The notes under the pieces were generated by a model. The model was not told where the DNA came from, ran no database searches, and was given only the letters and a program-made list of their open reading frames with translations. The position numbers and the translations under genes are program-made. A stretch of 31,229 nt of DNA from an uncultured Clostridium sp. (GTDB lineage Bacteria > Bacillota > Clostridia > Lachnospirales > Lachnospiraceae), in contig URNT01000035.1 in the NCBI GenBank assembly GCA_900549235.1, forward strand, positions 1 through 31,229. The letters run 5' to 3'. Shown piece by piece: positions 7,428-15,068 of the stretch; positions within the stretch are counted from its first letter, which is position 1; each line of letters opens with the position of its first letter.

Positions 7428-8381
7428 ATGGATTATATTGTATTAGACCTAGAATGGAATCAAAGCCCAAACGGTAAGGAAGATTCAGCCAGGAATCTTC
7501 CTTTTGAGATTATTGAGATCGGCGCGGTGAAGCTGGACGGAGGGATGCAGAGGACGGGAGAGTTCCGGCGTCTGATACGGCCTCAGGTTTACACAGCCAT
7601 GCATTTTAAAATATCAGAAGTGACACATATGGATATGGAGGAGCTCTGCAGGGAGGGGATCCCATTTCCCCAGGCGATGGAGGAATTTCTGGAATGGTGC
7701 GGCGGCGGGGAGTACCGCTTCTGCACCTGGGGATCCATGGATCTGACGGAACTTCAGAGAAATATGGCCTACCACCAGATGGAAAATCCGTTTCCAAGGC
7801 CATTTTTATATTATGATGTGCAGAAGCTGTACTGCCTTCAGTACGGGGATGGAAAGCTGCGGTCATCTCTGGATCAGGCGGTGTCTGAGCAGGAGATCCC
7901 CCAAGAGCGCCCCTTCCACCGGGCGGCGGATGATGCCTTTTATACCGCCCAGATCATGGCGCGGCTGGATATGGAGCGGGTGGGAGGCTATGTGTCGGTG
8001 GACTATTATCTTCTTCCCAGGACAGCTGGTGAGGAATACACCCTGAAGCTTCCGGGGTATACAAAATATGTATCCAGGGAGTTTGACAGCCGGGAAGAGA
8101 TGATGAAGGATAAGCGCCTTACCGATGTAGTCTGCGGCAGCTGCAATCGGATGCTCCGCAAAAAGCTGCGTTGGTTTCCCTGGGGACAGCGGTTTTATTT
8201 CTGCGGGGCCGTGTGCCCGGAGCATGGCTTTGTAAGGGGAAAGATACGGGTGAAGAAATCAGAACAGGACCGGTACTATGGGGTTAAAACTATACGCCCG
8301 GCCCAGGAGGAGGAGATGGCCCTGCTGGCTGAGAAAAAGGAGGAGGTACGCAGGAAGCGGAGCGGGAAGGGGAAGAATTAA
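7428..8381 (+). CDS. DEDDh-type 3'-5' exonuclease with C-terminal zinc-ribbon-like segment
   Basis: 317 residues. An RNase T/DNA polymerase III epsilon-type exonuclease domain covers about 1-185: D7 and E9 in LDLEWNQ, D105, then H164 and D169 in FHRAADDAF complete a DEDDh active site. After it comes a conserved-looking C-terminal part with four cysteines, CGSC (236-239) and C259/C263, which could bind zinc. The domain plan resembles KapD-like and other clostridial exonuclease family proteins; substrate (RNA or DNA) is unknown. The start has only a weak AGGA at 7417-7420. The stop overlaps the convergent response regulator by 4 bp. Positions 7203-7427 hold no gene that I can support. Confidence 0.8.
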   Translation: MDYIVLDLEWNQSPNGKEDSARNLPFEIIEIGAVKLDGGMQRTGEFRRLIRPQVYTAMHFKISEVTHMDMEELCREGIPFPQAMEEFLEWCGGGEYRFCTWGSMDLTELQRNMAYHQMENPFPRPFLYYDVQKLYCLQYGDGKLRSSLDQAVSEQEIPQERPFHRAADDAFYTAQIMARLDMERVGGYVSVDYYLLPRTAGEEYTLKLPGYTKYVSREFDSREEMMKDKRLTDVVCGSCNRMLRKKLRWFPWGQRFYFCGAVCPEHGFVRGKIRVKKSEQDRYYGVKTIRPAQEEEMALLAEKKEEVRRKRSGKGKN

Positions 8382-9070
8382 TCCTCCCGCATCCGGTAGC
8401 CTACGCCGATCTCTGTGAAGATGTACTTTGGTTCAGCCGGATTTTCCTCCAGCTTTCTCCGGATATGGGCCATGTTAACCCGGAGAATCTGATTATCATT
8501 GTCTGCAAAAGGTCCCCATATTTTGGAAATAATGGATTCGTAGGTCATAACACGGCCTGCGTTCTGGGCAAGGAGGGAAACAAGCTTATATTCGATCTGG
8601 GTCAGGTGTACTTCCTGGCCTTTTACTTTTACCAGACGGCGTTCAAAATCGATCACAAGATCCCCGGCCTCATACCGGGATACCTGCCGGGAGCTGTGAT
8701 TCTGGCTGTGGCGCAGAGCGGTGCGGATCCGGGCCACCAGCTCGGCGGTGCCGAAGGGTTTGGTCAGATAGTCGTCTGCTCCCAGATCCAGGGCGGCCAC
8801 CTTGCTCCGCTCCAGGGTGCGGGCGGAAATAACGATGATAGGGGTGCTGCTCCAGCTGCGCACCTGCTCGATCAGATCCAGGCCGTCCATATCCGGCAGG
8901 CCCAGATCCAGAAGGATCAGGTCGAAACGGCCGGTGGCAAGGAACTGAATTCCCTCCTTTCCGGTGGAGGCGCTGGCCACACGGTAGCCCTGGGGCTCCA
9001 GGATCCGTTCGATAAAGCTGCATATATTTTTCTCGTCTTCAATAATGAGGATATTCTCTTTTAGTATCAT
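8378..9070 (-). CDS. kdpE: OmpR/PhoB-family response regulator, KdpE-like
   Basis: 230 residues. Receiver domain (about 5-118) with acidic pocket E11/D12, phospho-acceptor D55 in LILLDLGLPD and K104, followed by a winged-helix DNA-binding domain (about 132-228). Sequence style matches KdpE regulators of potassium-uptake operons. It starts 3 bp after the partner kinase stop, so the two are co-transcribed. No kdpFABC genes are in the window, so the target may lie elsewhere or differ from classical KdpE. Confidence 0.82.
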   Translation of the reverse strand: MILKENILIIEDEKNICSFIERILEPQGYRVASASTGKEGIQFLATGRFDLILLDLGLPDMDGLDLIEQVRSWSSTPIIVISARTLERSKVAALDLGADDYLTKPFGTAELVARIRTALRHSQNHSSRQVSRYEAGDLVIDFERRLVKVKGQEVHLTQIEYKLVSLLAQNAGRVMTYESIISKIWGPFADNDNQILRVNMAHIRRKLEENPAEPKYIFTEIGVGYRMRED

Positions 9071-9073
9071 GGT

Positions 9074-10183
9074 TTAATATTCCCTCCAGTCTGGTAAGGT
9101 AAAAGTGAACATGGCGCCCTGGTCGTGGTTGGAGGCCCATATGGAGCCGCCGTGGGCAGTTATGATGGTTTTGCATATGGTAAGGCCGATGCCCATGCCC
9201 TTGTGGCTGTCGCCGTTCTGGTTCTGTGAGATGCCTCCGCCGTCAAAGAGGGTGCCAAGGAGTTCAGGGGCAATGCCCCGGCCCTGGTCGCGGATGCTGA
9301 CCTCAAGGTGGTCTCCCCGGATTCCTGCAATGACGTCGATGGGAGAGCTGGAACCGGCGTGGAAAAAGGCATTTTCGATGAGATTGTTGATGACCTGCTC
9401 GATGAGGATGGCGTCCATGGGAACCATGATAAATGCCTCCGGGACGGAAACGTGGACCGGGCAGTCAGGAAACCGCTTGGCAAACCGCTGGACGGCTTCG
9501 GAGATCACTTCCTCTAAGGGCTCGTCTGCCTTGGCGATGGAGATCCCACCCTTTTCGTCCTGGATTCTGGTGACGGTCAGAAGGTTTTCCACCATGGTCA
9601 GAAGCCACTGTGCATCCTCCTCGATGCCCTGGACCAGCCGGCGCTTGTCCTCCTGGGTCATCAGCTCCTCCTGCTCTAAATAGGTGGAGCTGGAGCCGAT
9701 GATGGTGGTCAGGGGCGTCCTGAGGTCGTGGGACATGGCCCGCAGGAGGTTGGCTCTCATGGATTCCTTTTCCGCCTTCATAAGGCGCAGGTTCTGCTCC
9801 TGGAGCTGCGCTCCCTGGCGGGTCAGCATAATGCAGATGCTGCTGGAAAAACAGGAGATTAAGGCCATGCCCACGAAGGTAATAGGGTAGCCGGATATGG
9901 TAAAATTCAGCGACATAAGGGGATAGGTATAAGCAAAGTTGATCCAGAATACGCTGTAGATCGACGCCAGGATCCCGGCCCCGTAGTTGTTGGTGGCCCT
10001 GGCGATCAATATGATAGCCAGTATAAAAATGATGGGTATGTTGGTGGTATTGTTGCTCAGCTGGAAAAACAAGGCAGAAAGTAAAGTGGCTGCTGTCAGA
10101 TAACCGATGGTAACAGGCAGGTTCTTTACCAGGGTTATGACAGCAGCCTTCAACTGAGTAAATGTCTGATGCAGGAATTTCAT
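9074..10183 (-). CDS. Short KdpD-like sensor histidine kinase (DUF4118)
   Basis: 369 residues. Four membrane segments in about 22-120 form the DUF4118 domain of KdpD. They are followed by a short coiled linker, a HisKA domain with H152 in MSHDLRTPL, and a HATPase domain with NLIENAFFH, DQGRGI and GMGIGL nucleotide-binding motifs. Full-length KdpD (about 900 residues) also has an N-terminal KdpD and Usp-type sensory region, absent here. Short forms like this occur in Firmicutes. The ribosome-binding site is GGAG before ATG 10183, and a consensus promoter lies upstream. Confidence 0.83.
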   Translation of the reverse strand: MKFLHQTFTQLKAAVITLVKNLPVTIGYLTAATLLSALFFQLSNNTTNIPIIFILAIILIARATNNYGAGILASIYSVFWINFAYTYPLMSLNFTISGYPITFVGMALISCFSSSICIMLTRQGAQLQEQNLRLMKAEKESMRANLLRAMSHDLRTPLTTIIGSSSTYLEQEELMTQEDKRRLVQGIEEDAQWLLTMVENLLTVTRIQDEKGGISIAKADEPLEEVISEAVQRFAKRFPDCPVHVSVPEAFIMVPMDAILIEQVINNLIENAFFHAGSSSPIDVIAGIRGDHLEVSIRDQGRGIAPELLGTLFDGGGISQNQNGDSHKGMGIGLTICKTIITAHGGSIWASNHDQGAMFTFTLPDWREY

Positions 10184-10219
10184 TGCTTCTCCTTTGACTG
10201 CGGTCTCATTCGATACTCT

Positions 10220-10248
10220 ATTATAGCCTATGAGGGTGAGAACTGCAA
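10220..10248 (-). promoter_or_regulatory. Sigma-A promoter of the kdpD-kdpE pair
   Basis: On the minus strand TTGCAG (10248-10243), 17-bp spacer, TATAAT (10225-10220), about 37 bp upstream of the kinase start codon. Confidence 0.78.
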
Positions 10249-10273
10249 TGAAAATCCGTCTCTTTCTGCGGGT

Positions 10274-11779
10274 TTAGCGGAAAAACCGTCTGCCCCGCCG
10301 TCTGCGGCGCTTTTTGGGGGAGTAGGCTGAGGTGCCGCGCCGCTGCGCCACCAGGCGGTCAAAGTCGGCGGAGGAATATCCGATGTCCTCCAGACGCTCC
10401 AGCCTGCGCTGACGGCGCAGCTGTATGGCTTCCTCCTCCTTCTTTCTGCGGTAGAAAAAGATGAGGGCTCCCAGGCCGCAGACGGCCAGAAGGATGATGA
10501 TTCCGATCAGGATCCCCCAGGGCAGGGAAATGGGAGTGGCCGGTTTCCGGGGCGTTTCCTGAGACTCGGAGATGGAGGGAGCCTGGGTTTGTCCTGCTGT
10601 TTCCGGGGAGGTCTGTTCTTCCTTCGCCGGCTGGTTTGCTGTGGCGGGATCTGTACTCATTTTCAGGCCCGGAGAGCGCAGGTAGACCTGTCCGGCGGAG
10701 TGTCCGTCATAGGTATAGCGGATGACGGCAATGGCATCCTCAGGAGCCTGGGAATCCAGCTCATAGGATAATTCGGACTGGGTATCGGTAAAGTCCGCTT
10801 CCTTCGGTATCACCACCCGGCCGTTTCCGTCCAGCTCCAGAGAGATACTGTCCTGGGAGGTCATGCCGCCGATGGTCATATCATTTTCCAGTGAATGATA
10901 TGTGGTCTCGTAATTCACTGCCTTCAGGGACTGAAAGCTGCTAAAGCCAAAGTCAAAGAGGGCTTTGGTATCGGTGTAATGGGACTGGTGCCCGTTTAAT
11001 ACGACGGCGATCAGGGTCATCTCTCCCTGTTTGGCGCAGGTTACCAGGGTATTGCCTGCCAGGGAGGTATAGCCGGTCTTTCCCGCAAAGGCGCCTGGAT
11101 AGTATACGGATTCATTTTTGCTCAGCATCTTGTGATGGTTGGCAACGTAGCCGCCTTCGGGGCTCCGCTTGGTAGGGGCCAGCTGATAACTTCTGGTGCC
11201 GTTGATCTCCAGGAATACGGGATTTTTGATGGCCTCTCTGGTGATCAGGGCCATATCGTAGGCGGTGGTATAGTGATCCTCCGCGTTCAGTCCGCTGGGG
11301 TTAGAAAAATGGCTTCCTCTGCAGCCAAGGCTTTCTGCCTTTTCATTCATAAGCTCCGCAAAGGCCTCTCTGGAGCCGCTGACATGGCAGGCCAGGGCGT
11401 TGGCGCTTTCGTTGGCAGAGGCCAGCATCAGGGCATAAAGGCAGTCACGGACGGTCAGGCGGTCTCCTTCATCGATTCCGGCGCTGCTGCTGCCTGCCTC
11501 TACGTTGTAAACGTCGTCATGGGAGAATTCCACGATCTCGTCCAGGTCGCAGTGCTCCAGAACCAGGAGGGCAGTCAGGATCTTGGTAATGCTGGCGGGG
11601 TAGTAAGCCTCGTCCATATTTTTATTATATAAAATGGTTCCGGTGTCTGCATCCATAAGAACCCCTCCATCGGCTTCGATGGAAACGCCGGAGGGCCAGG
11701 AGACGGCGGCCAGTGCGGTTATGGGGGCAAGAGCCAGGCTGACGCAGAGGCACAATATAAGAAGGCGCAGTGATTTCAT
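10274..11779 (-). CDS. D-alanyl-D-alanine carboxypeptidase (DacF/PBP5 family)
   Basis: 501 residues. A signal peptide (about 1-25) is followed by a serine peptidase S11 domain with all three motifs: S63-x-x-K66 in PASITK, SAN (121-123) and KTG (234-236). A PBP5-type C-terminal domain follows, then a Pro/Gln/Thr-rich linker, a membrane segment (about 424-445) and a strongly basic tail rich in Arg/Lys. The enzyme trims the terminal D-Ala from peptidoglycan stem peptides outside the membrane. A true transmembrane anchor replaces the usual amphipathic helix. The ATG has GGAG 7 nt upstream, and the gene follows the TIGR01906 gene by 18 bp, suggesting one transcript. Confidence 0.88.
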   Translation of the reverse strand: MKSLRLLILCLCVSLALAPITALAAVSWPSGVSIEADGGVLMDADTGTILYNKNMDEAYYPASITKILTALLVLEHCDLDEIVEFSHDDVYNVEAGSSSAGIDEGDRLTVRDCLYALMLASANESANALACHVSGSREAFAELMNEKAESLGCRGSHFSNPSGLNAEDHYTTAYDMALITREAIKNPVFLEINGTRSYQLAPTKRSPEGGYVANHHKMLSKNESVYYPGAFAGKTGYTSLAGNTLVTCAKQGEMTLIAVVLNGHQSHYTDTKALFDFGFSSFQSLKAVNYETTYHSLENDMTIGGMTSQDSISLELDGNGRVVIPKEADFTDTQSELSYELDSQAPEDAIAVIRYTYDGHSAGQVYLRSPGLKMSTDPATANQPAKEEQTSPETAGQTQAPSISESQETPRKPATPISLPWGILIGIIILLAVCGLGALIFFYRRKKEEEAIQLRRQRRLERLEDIGYSSADFDRLVAQRRGTSAYSPKKRRRRRGRRFFR

Positions 11780-11797
11780 CAGTAATCTCCAATCGTA

Positions 11798-12493
11798 TTA
11801 ATGTGAGCGGACCGGCTTTTTCAGGCTCAGACAGAGGCAGACGCAAAAGAGCAGAAGGGAAAGGCCTCCGAACAGTCCGGCGATCCGGGCTGCAGTGTCC
11901 ATAAAAAAGCCCTCCGGCACGATATTGATCAGCATATCTGTGGCCGGGTCCAGGATCCACAGGTCATTGTCAAAGAAAATGTGGTGGAAGGTAATAAAAT
12001 ACCTTGAAAAGTCAGTGGATATGATCAGGGTCAAAAGGGCGATCAGGCCGAAAAACAGCCCGGTGCCGATGCACAGTGAGGGGGGAAGGAGGCGCCTTAA
12101 GGGGGCCTTTGACAGCACCAGAAGAACCATCAGAAGAACGGCGGTTCCAAGGGCGATCCGGCGCAGCAGGATGGCCTTTAAAAATAAGCCCTGCACGTCC
12201 TCCATATGGGCAATCTCCCTGGCATTGAAAAATTCTCTCTCCTGGCCGTCCATGGTAGTCTCCACGTGAAGGTCAGCCCGGTCTCCTCTGAGATAGTCCA
12301 TCATCTCGTCAGTAACGGTAAGAAGATCCTCCATGGTCATGGGAGGAAGGCTGTCCAGTACATTATATTTTTCGTATTCCTTCTGAAAATATCCGGGATT
12401 CCAGTAAACAACGGCTTCTACGGATGTGATAAAAAGGATGATCATCAGGCAGAAGGCGATCAGAATTCCTGCCAGTCTGTGAAGAAGCTTCAT
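11798..12493 (-). CDS. TIGR01906 (DUF1461) family integral membrane protein
   Basis: 231 residues from ATG 12493. One N-terminal membrane segment, an extracellular domain of about 90 residues, then three further segments fit the TIGR01906 family of Firmicute membrane proteins, whose function is unknown. The family's conserved FFHxxFFDNDLWI-like stretch is recognisable as FHHIFFDNDLWILDPATD. The start is chosen by GGAGG at 12503-12507, 9 nt upstream; an upstream in-frame ATG at 12529 lies inside the tRNA-Lys terminator. The gene follows tRNA-Lys and its terminator with no promoter of its own, and probably shares a transcript with the downstream carboxypeptidase. Confidence 0.78.
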   Translation of the reverse strand: MKLLHRLAGILIAFCLMIILFITSVEAVVYWNPGYFQKEYEKYNVLDSLPPMTMEDLLTVTDEMMDYLRGDRADLHVETTMDGQEREFFNAREIAHMEDVQGLFLKAILLRRIALGTAVLLMVLLVLSKAPLRRLLPPSLCIGTGLFFGLIALLTLIISTDFSRYFITFHHIFFDNDLWILDPATDMLINIVPEGFFMDTAARIAGLFGGLSLLLFCVCLCLSLKKPVRSH

Positions 12494-12527
12494 AAATATA
12501 TACCTCCGAAAAAAGATGGATGATAAC

Positions 12528-12570
12528 AAAAAAGCCCAACCCCGCAGCGTTAATCTGCAAAGTCAGACCT
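12528..12570 (-). terminator. Terminator downstream of tRNA-Lys
   Basis: A 16-bp stem pairs AGGTCTGACTTTGCAG (12570-12555) with CTGCGGGGTTGGGCTT (12547-12532), using several G-U pairs, with a 7-nt loop and a T run on the minus strand. Its sequence is clearly related to the terminator at 23832-23877. Confidence 0.85.
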
Positions 12571-12575
12571 TTCAA

Positions 12576-12648
12576 TGCGCCTTCAGGGACTCGAACCCTG
12601 GACAAATAGATTAAGAGTCTACTGCTCTACCAACTGAGCTAAAGGCGC
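12576..12648 (-). tRNA. tRNA-Lys(CTT)
   Basis: Minus strand: acceptor GCGCCTT (12648-12642) pairs with AAGGCGC (12583-12577), discriminator A. The anticodon loop CTCTTAA gives CTT, decoding AAG. The gene is intact and has a consensus promoter upstream and a strong terminator 5 bp downstream. Confidence 0.95.
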
Positions 12649-12684
12649 ATGTGTTAATTGATTTCTCTAAGTGACACGCTCATT

Positions 12685-12713
12685 ATTATATCGTGTATGA
12701 GGGTGGGTGTCAA
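12685..12713 (-). promoter_or_regulatory. Sigma-A promoter of tRNA-Lys
   Basis: TTGACA (12713-12708), 17-bp spacer, TATAAT (12690-12685) on the minus strand, a perfect consensus. It lies about 37 bp upstream of the tRNA. Confidence 0.88.
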
Positions 12714-12812
12714 GAGGGAAAATGAAAAAATTATGAAATATTTTACAGGTTTATTACTTTAACAGGTGCTTGCAATCTCGTCTGCCATAAAGGACACGAG
12801 CAGCCGTAACCG

Positions 12813-12994
12813 TCAAACCGGACTTGCATAGGGAAATCTCAGAACCTTTTCCGCGGCTTTCATTGCGTTCAGTACATCTTCGGAAGAATAGCGCTGCTCA
12901 TAGAACTCATTTCTATAAGCAGCGATTTTTCAATCTCCATGCCGCGGCAGGTTTTACTGACGGCAAAGAAAGCCAATTCTCCGTCGTATGGGAA
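12813..12994 (-). pseudogene. Frameshifted gene remnant behind the antiporter
   Basis: Two minus-strand reading frames join across a run of five A (12930-12926). The first (from 12994) reads FPYDGELAFFAVSKTCRGMEIEK; the second (from 12926) reads IAAYRNEFYEQRYSSEDV and runs on to a TGA at 12815-12813. Together they look like about 60 residues of a protein with normal composition broken by a one-base indel. No start codon or ribosome-binding site is evident. I do not recognise the family. It may be the decayed next gene of the tetR-antiporter unit. Confidence 0.35.
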
Positions 12995-13003
12995 ACATCA
13001 TTC

Positions 13004-14269
13004 TCAAGTGCTTTCCTTCTTGAACGATGCTTTCGTATGGTTACGGTTTGCTGAACCGCTCAATTCGCCAGCCCATTCAAATCCTTTTTTCGCCGTGATT
13101 ACGGCAATGATCTCATTGATCACAGCAGCTGCCGCAATAGTTCCTTGAACAATTTTTGCACATTCAGGAGCTGGTGCAACCAAAACGGAAACGGCGATAC
13201 CGGTAAATACCAGGGAAACGCCAGAATGCGGTAAAAGTGTAAGGCCAAGATATTTTTTTACAGTTTCAGGGCTTTTTGTAATGCTTGCTCCAAAATAAGC
13301 ACCGAAATATTTTCCTGCCGCTCTTGCCAGAATATAAATGGCGGTAAATAAGCCAGCCCCAAGAATCAGGTGGTAATCCAGCGGTGCGCCTAAATTCAGA
13401 ATTACAATGATCATGGCAATACCCAAAATGGGATTAAATCCCTCCATGATCTGTTCTAGTCTTGTTTCAGAAACCATATTGGAAAAGGTCGCTGAAAAGG
13501 CCATTCCAATCAGCATAAAATTCAGAACAGGACGGGGCAGTACCAATGTATTAAAAATAAATCCGACCGCAGAAGCTATTATAATCATGGCAATCAGCAG
13601 AATCAGTGTAACCGATCTGCTTTGTTCTTTTTTTAACACGAAACCAGCTGCCAGACCTATTACAACGCCAATGAGCAGAGGAAGAAGGACAACGAGAGCG
13701 ATCATATATGCGGGCAGATCACCAGCAGAAAGGCTGCCTGCAACAATCGCAATTGTTGTGAAAAAGACGATACAGCCTACAATATCATCCAGTGCTGCCA
13801 TAGGAATTAAAGTTTTGGTAACCGGTCCTGTGGTCTTAAATTCCCGGACAATGGATAGTGCCGGAGCCGGTGCTGTCGCAAGCGCAATTCCTCCAAAGAT
13901 GAAGGCTAAATAAACCGGGATATTGGATATATAGAATACGATGCCAAAAACCAGCGACACAACAAAAAATGTTCCCAATGATTGTGTCAGTGTGGTAATA
14001 ACCAGGGCCTTTCCTGACCGTTTTATTTTGTTCCAGACAAGTTCTGTTCCGATCATCAAACCGACGCTGCACTCAAGAATGTGAACGATTGTCTGATACC
14101 ACTGAGCATCCAGAAGCGGCTGGTTCATCAGCGACAGCGCATGAGGACCTAAAACCATTCCAGTAATCAACCATCCCAATATGGACGGCAGTTTCACTTT
14201 TGAAACCAGCTTACCCACAAGAAACGCAATTCCTATGGTAAGTAATAACCTGAAAAATGACAAAATCAT
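13004..14269 (-). CDS. CPA2-type cation:proton antiporter
   Basis: 421 residues with 11-13 predicted membrane segments spanning nearly the whole protein. It belongs to the Na+/H+ exchanger (KefB/GerN-like, CPA2) superfamily; the transport-site acidic pair is seen as LDDIVG in the middle of the protein. The C-terminus is short and lacks a Trk-N domain, so it is the compact form. It would exchange Na+ or K+ for H+ across the cytoplasmic membrane. It overlaps the upstream tetR by 4 bp, so it is the regulated partner. The base composition is visibly more AT-rich than the flanking operons, suggesting acquisition. Confidence 0.85.
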   Translation of the reverse strand: MILSFFRLLLTIGIAFLVGKLVSKVKLPSILGWLITGMVLGPHALSLMNQPLLDAQWYQTIVHILECSVGLMIGTELVWNKIKRSGKALVITTLTQSLGTFFVVSLVFGIVFYISNIPVYLAFIFGGIALATAPAPALSIVREFKTTGPVTKTLIPMAALDDIVGCIVFFTTIAIVAGSLSAGDLPAYMIALVVLLPLLIGVVIGLAAGFVLKKEQSRSVTLILLIAMIIIASAVGFIFNTLVLPRPVLNFMLIGMAFSATFSNMVSETRLEQIMEGFNPILGIAMIIVILNLGAPLDYHLILGAGLFTAIYILARAAGKYFGAYFGASITKSPETVKKYLGLTLLPHSGVSLVFTGIAVSVLVAPAPECAKIVQGTIAAAAVINEIIAVITAKKGFEWAGELSGSANRNHTKASFKKEST

Positions 14270-14937
14270 TTCGCTTCACCTGACCTTTCCTGACAGGAGC
14301 CTTCACAATACTCCTCTGCTGGCTCCTTTGCAATGCCATAGAGCATGATGTCAAAAATAGAAGACAGTCTGCCTTCATGGTCTTCGATCAGTTCACGGTA
14401 GTCGCCGTTTTGTTCGGCTTTTTTCTGAAAATAACTGTTGAACATTTCACTGGCAGCTAAAAAGTATTCCAACGCCATTTCTCTTGTAATCCCGTTTCGC
14501 AGGGTTAAGCAATCCAAAACAGCAAGATAACATTGACTGCAATATTCATCGAACCCGCTGCGCAGCTGAGTGAGTTCCCGAGTCAGATGTTTGGGCGGCT
14601 GTAACACCGCATTAAAAAAAATATTTGTATAGCATGGATTTGAGAGAAAGAATTTTTGTCTTCTTATCAGAAAACTTTGCAAACCTTCTTTTGCATTCCG
14701 AATCTCAAAAGGCTGCGCTTTCAAGGCCAGCATCATTTCATCATAACAGTTTTTTACGCAAAGCAGGTACAGGTCATCTTTTCCTTTAAAATTGTGGTAC
14801 ATCAGCCCTTTGGGAATCTGCCCCGCCTCGCAGATACTGTTAACTGAGGCTGCATCGTAACTTTTTCGCCCAAATTCTTCAAGGGCAGCAGCAAGGATAC
14901 GCTCTTTGGTTTTCTGAGTTTTCTCCTGTTTTTTCAT
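14266..14937 (-). CDS. TetR-family transcriptional regulator
   Basis: 223 residues. An N-terminal TetR helix-turn-helix (about 8-55) includes RILAAALEEFGRKSYDAASV and the recognition region GLMYHNFKGKDDLY, followed by an all-helical ligand domain. It is encoded first in a two-gene unit with the antiporter, overlapping it by 4 bp (ATGA), and probably represses its own promoter through the inverted repeat at 14949-15001. The ribosome-binding site is GGAGG at 14944-14948 on the minus strand. The inducing signal is unknown. Confidence 0.85.
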   Translation of the reverse strand: MKKQEKTQKTKERILAAALEEFGRKSYDAASVNSICEAGQIPKGLMYHNFKGKDDLYLLCVKNCYDEMMLALKAQPFEIRNAKEGLQSFLIRRQKFFLSNPCYTNIFFNAVLQPPKHLTRELTQLRSGFDEYCSQCYLAVLDCLTLRNGITREMALEYFLAASEMFNSYFQKKAEQNGDYRELIEDHEGRLSSIFDIMLYGIAKEPAEEYCEGSCQERSGEAK

Positions 14938-14948
14938 TTCTAACCTCC

Positions 14949-15001
14949 GTTATTGACTATATGGTCTATTATAGCCAAATATAGACCGTATAGTCAATAA
15001 C
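14949..15001. promoter_or_regulatory. TetR operator with 21-bp arms around the tetR promoter
   Basis: Left arm 14949-14969 and right arm 14981-15001 are reverse complements at 20 of 21 positions, separated by 11 bp. Each arm is itself partly palindromic (GACTATATGGTC / GACCGTATAGTC), so there may be two dimer sites. The tetR promoter lies between and within them on the minus strand: TTGACT (14997-14992), 18-bp spacer, TATAAT (14973-14968). Confidence 0.8.
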
Positions 15002-15068
15002 TAAAATATAAACTTTTGGTGTCCTTGCAAAATAACAAGTAAAGCCAAAGTCTATTTTCATGTATATA

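Noticed and set aside
12528..12570. A second integrated element or an att scar at tRNA-Lys
   Set aside because: The tRNA is intact with its own promoter and terminator, and no recombinase or element gene lies nearby. It is better read as an unoccupied site with the same flank.
13407..13913. 168-codon plus-strand frame inside the antiporter gene
   Set aside because: It is antisense to a strongly recognisable membrane transporter and has no ribosome-binding site or known motif.
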